Assembly (NCBI GenBank): GCA_002427015.1
Contig: DIPE01000046.1
Location: forward strand, 3,277 to 36,577
Length of the DNA: 33,301 nucleotides
DNA from: Firmicutes bacterium UBA5496
GTDB taxonomy: Bacteria > Bacillota > Proteinivoracia > UBA4975
Direction of reading: 5' to 3'
Shown in pieces: positions 31,083 through 33,301 of this stretch. The position numbers and the translations under genes were made by a program. The notes below the pieces were generated by a model. It worked only from the letters and a program-made list of their open reading frames with translations, did no database searches and had not been told where the DNA came from. Position 1 is the first letter of the stretch; each line of letters starts with the position of its first letter.

Positions 31083-32729
31083 CTATTTGCCCAGCTTGGC
31101 GATTTCCTTGGCGATGACTTCCTTGTCCAAATTGGGAAAGAGGATTTCCGGCTTTTGCACAGGGTTTCCCCCGGGCACACTTTGCCATTGCCAGCTGACA
31201 TGGGAAAGCCCCAGGGTTTCAAAGACTTTAGCAGAAGCAAAAGGCAAATAAGGCGCAGTAAGCACAGCAAGGTTGACAATAGCTTCGATGCAGACGGAAA
31301 TAGTGCCGGCGCAGACTTCTTTGTCGGTTTTTACTGTCTGCCAGGGAGCCTGGCTGTCAAAATACTTGTTGCAGGCCCTTACTTGCTCAAAGACTAGTTT
31401 CAGGGCCTCTTTGAGATGCCCATCTTCAATTAGAGCGCCGGCTGCCGCATACAGGGATTTGATATCGTCTAAAAGGAGCTGTCCTTCAGCATTGCTGCCA
31501 GCGGGCACACGGCCTGCAAAATACTTGTGCACAAATGTAAGGGTGCGATTGACTAAATTGCCCCAGGCTCCTGCCAGCTCACCGTTATTGCGCTCGACGA
31601 ATTCCCGCCAAGAAAAGTCCGCATCTCGGGACTCAGGGCCATTGACAGTAAGGAAGTAGCGCAGAGAATCAGCGGGATAGTTATCCAGGAAATCAGGAAT
31701 CCACACCGCCCAGTTTTTGCTGGTGGATAGTTTCTTGCCCTCAATGGTCAGAAATTCGCTGGAGATGACCCGGTCGGGCAAATTGAAATTGCGGTCGATG
31801 GCCAAGAGCAATCCCGGCAAGATCACCGTATGAAAGGGAATATTGTCCTTGCCGTGAATATAGTAGCTGGTGGCATCCTTGCTCCAAAAATCCTTCCAGG
31901 CCTCGGGCCGGACGGTTTCCTGGGCCCAGCGCCGGCTGGTGGTGAGATAGCCGAGAACAGCTTCAAACCAGACATATACCCGCTTGCCCTCATAGTCTTC
32001 AATGGGAATGGGAATACCCCAATCGATGTCCCGGCTGATTGCCCTGTCTAACAAGCCTTCTTTCAGGTAACGGCGAGTGGCTTCCCGGGCATTGATGCGC
32101 CAGTGGGTTTCTTTCTCTTCTGCCAGTTCCTGAATATCCTTTTGAAAATGGGACAGCTTGAAAAAGAGATGCTTGGTCTGCCTAAGCCCCGGCTTATGGC
32201 CGCAGAGTTTGCAGCGCTGGTCCGCCAAATCGCTGGGATCCAGAAGGCTGCCGCAGCTGTCACACTGGTCTCCCCGGGCGTCCTTGGCGCCGCAACGCGG
32301 GCAAGTGCCCTCCACATAGCGGTCAGGGAGAAACTTGCCGCAGTGTTCACACCAGGTCTGTTCCTGCACCTGGGGATAAAGCCAGCCGTGGGCATACAGA
32401 CGGCGGATTATCTCCTGAACCTGCTCCTGATGGCTGGCATCAGTGGTGGCAGCATAGCGGTCATAGCTGAAACCCAGCCGGGCAAAATTATCCACAAACT
32501 CGCTGTGATATTGGCTGGCAACCTCTCCGGGCTGACGCCCTTCCTGGCTGGCCCGGACTGCAATAGGCGTGCCGTGGCAGTCGCTTCCGGACACGTAGAG
32601 CACTTCCTCTCCCCGCAGGCGAAAATAGCGGGCGAGAATATCCGCCGGCAACAGGCCGGCAATGTGGCCCAAATGCAGGGAACCGTTGGCATAAGGCCAG
32701 GCGCTGCAAATCAAAATTTTTCTTGTCAT
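31083..32729 (-). CDS. metG: methionyl-tRNA synthetase (MetG)
   Basis: Class I synthetase for tRNA-Met, 548 residues. The HIGH region is in AWPYANGSLHLGHIAG (N-terminal), and KMSKS appears as KLSTSK. The connective-peptide zinc knuckles comprise four CxxC pairs (CEHC, CPRC, CDSC, CKLC), the two-knuckle MetG1 form. There is no C-terminal EMAP-type dimerisation domain. The ATG at 32729 follows GTGGAGG; the open frame upstream to 32936 runs through the T-box leader and is not coding. The stop touches that of the coiled-coil gene. Confidence 0.96.
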   Translation of the reverse strand: MTRKILICSAWPYANGSLHLGHIAGLLPADILARYFRLRGEEVLYVSGSDCHGTPIAVRASQEGRQPGEVASQYHSEFVDNFARLGFSYDRYAATTDASHQEQVQEIIRRLYAHGWLYPQVQEQTWCEHCGKFLPDRYVEGTCPRCGAKDARGDQCDSCGSLLDPSDLADQRCKLCGHKPGLRQTKHLFFKLSHFQKDIQELAEEKETHWRINAREATRRYLKEGLLDRAISRDIDWGIPIPIEDYEGKRVYVWFEAVLGYLTTSRRWAQETVRPEAWKDFWSKDATSYYIHGKDNIPFHTVILPGLLLAIDRNFNLPDRVISSEFLTIEGKKLSTSKNWAVWIPDFLDNYPADSLRYFLTVNGPESRDADFSWREFVERNNGELAGAWGNLVNRTLTFVHKYFAGRVPAGSNAEGQLLLDDIKSLYAAAGALIEDGHLKEALKLVFEQVRACNKYFDSQAPWQTVKTDKEVCAGTISVCIEAIVNLAVLTAPYLPFASAKVFETLGLSHVSWQWQSVPGGNPVQKPEILFPNLDKEVIAKEIAKLGK

Positions 32730-32746
32730 GAGTTTCCACCTCCACA

Positions 32747-32990
32747 AAAATAGCCCGTTCCGGCCAATTGGCCGGGACGGGCATTGATCCCGCGGTACCA
32801 CCCCGCATTGCCGCAAAAAAATAGCGGCCTCTTTCCGCGCGATAACGGGCGCGCCGTCACGGCCTAGCTCTCCTGGGTAGTTCGGCCGCAAAGCTCTGGG
32901 ACCATGTTCAAACGGGTATGCGCTGCCGGTTTCCACCCTCCCGACTCTCTGGATGCTTGGCCCGCTCTACTCTTCCCTTCATTGCAGTAT
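32747..32990 (-). promoter_or_regulatory. T-box leader controlling metG
   Basis: The T-box block GGGGTGGTACCGCG (32791-32804, minus strand) is followed by a terminator with a 13-bp arm, GCCCGTCCCGGCC/GGCCGGAACGGGC (arms 32770-32782 and 32753-32765, one G-T pair), loop AATT, and TATTTTTG. Upstream are the CCAGAGAGT stem-I element (about 32945-32953) and a distal hairpin. The specifier is ATG (32905 down to 32903) in TTTGAACATGG, matching methionine. The leader plus promoter fill 32730-33026, so the stretch between metG and the mini-gene is explained except for the hairpin at 33104. Confidence 0.92.
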
Positions 32991-32996
32991 GGGCTA

Positions 32997-33026
32997 ATTA
33001 TATACGCCCAGGAGAGAAAATGTCAA
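32997..33026 (-). promoter_or_regulatory. promoter of the metG T-box unit
   Basis: Perfect TTGACA (33021-33026), an 18-base spacer and a perfect TATAAT (32997-33002) on the minus strand. The transcript would begin near 32990. Confidence 0.9.
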
Positions 33027-33103
33027 ATTTCCATCTTCACCCCCAAGTTTTCTTACAAGTGGCCGAATAAAGTAACAGAGAACAATTTTTCTCACTTTAA
33101 CCC

Positions 33104-33149
33104 CCATAACCAAGTAAAACTCCTTCCCAGGAGTTTTACTTGGTTATGG
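33104..33149. repeat. perfect 21-bp inverted repeat after the 45-residue gene
   Basis: Arms 33104-33124 and 33129-33149 are exactly complementary (CCATAACCAAGTAAAACTCCT), loop TCCC. It begins one base after the stop of the minus-strand mini-gene. It lacks a T tract in either direction, so it may end the mRNA as a very stable hairpin or be a small repeat element. Confidence 0.92.
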
Positions 33150-33287
33150 TCAGATTTTAGCGATCAAGGCCCAGATAATGGGGAGGATGTAGCGGCCCAG
33201 AAACCAGAGAATAGCTAATAGAGCTAGTAAATACGCTCCGTTGCGGATTAGCGCTGAAATCGGTTGCTTAGTTTCGTTGTGACTCAT
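33150..33287 (-). CDS. 45-residue single-span membrane protein
   Basis: Mini-gene with AGGAGGG seven bases before the ATG (33287). After a polar N-terminus (MSHNETKQPISALIRN) comes one hydrophobic segment, GAYLLALLAILWFLGRYILP, and the tail IIWALIAKI. The L-P-I-I-x-A-L-I pattern faintly resembles the first span of AI-2E family transporters, so it could be a decayed remnant, but a clean SD and stop followed by a strong hairpin suggest a genuine small protein. Its upstream region lies beyond the window. Confidence 0.68.
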   Translation of the reverse strand: MSHNETKQPISALIRNGAYLLALLAILWFLGRYILPIIWALIAKI

Positions 33288-33301
33288 GCCGTAACCCTCC
33301 T

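Noticed and set aside
32103..32753. 216-codon open frame on the plus strand opposite metG
   Set aside because: It lies antisense to the conserved metG coding region, has no SD and no recognisable product.
32730..32936. 69-codon N-terminal extension of metG
   Set aside because: It runs through the T-box core and terminator; metG begins at the ATG at 32729 with an SD, at the conserved N-terminus.

Overview
The window looks like chromosome of a spore-forming, probably anaerobic member of the Bacillota (Clostridia-like). The evidence is a CotF-type spore coat protein, two T-box leaders in front of aminoacyl-tRNA synthetase genes, consensus SD sequences (AGGAGG) with frequent TTG and GTG starts, clostridial-type ferredoxins, a type-3 ProRS, and thiolase/CoA-transferase genes. 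Base composition is near or slightly above 50% GC by eye. Genus cannot be named from the sequence. No rRNA, tRNA, CRISPR array or prophage was seen.

Layout. 1-2015: end of a NatA-type ABC ATPase and its permease. 2041-3645: spore coat protein, flavodoxin/ferredoxin fusion and small ferredoxin, all on the minus strand. 3822-5989: hflX facing a lipid-kinase-like gene. 6096-8285: an ApbE flavin transferase lipoprotein beside a two-repeat secreted lipoprotein, a candidate flavinylation pair. 8543-11294: two small orphan genes, then a YxlE-YxlF-YxlG-like ABC export cluster. 11363-14837: an orphan gene, a PatB/MalY C-S lyase and a VanY-like carboxypeptidase with three N-terminal repeats. 15050-18319: a mini membrane protein, T-box-controlled proS, a TM2 protein and a patatin-like hydrolase. 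18387-21822: glnS, a DUF4870 protein and a CofE-like protein. 21889-22815: a REP-associated tyrosine transposase (RAYT) with its palindromes and repeats. 22824-25338: a thiolase and two-subunit CoA-transferase operon. 25596-27746: zinc-ribbon protein, GNAT acetyltransferase and a polytopic membrane protein. 27929-31082: an atypical RecQ-like helicase translationally coupled to a tail-anchored coiled-coil protein. 31083-33287: metG with its T-box, then a mini membrane protein.

How the genes work together. Most transcription units are short and bounded by recognisable intrinsic terminators, with housekeeping genes (hflX, proS, glnS, metG) interleaved with envelope and redox genes. The CoA-transferase subunits and thiolase form a clear operon for acyl-CoA/acetoacetyl-CoA interconversion. 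The two synthetase genes with T-boxes respond to uncharged tRNA. The best candidates for something not well described are the RecQ-like/coiled-coil pair (27929-31082), the ApbE-linked two-repeat lipoprotein (7266-8285), and a shared nine-base -35 block at three promoters (glnS, the CoA-transferase operon and the zinc-ribbon gene). All functional calls are from reading the sequence; no database search was run.
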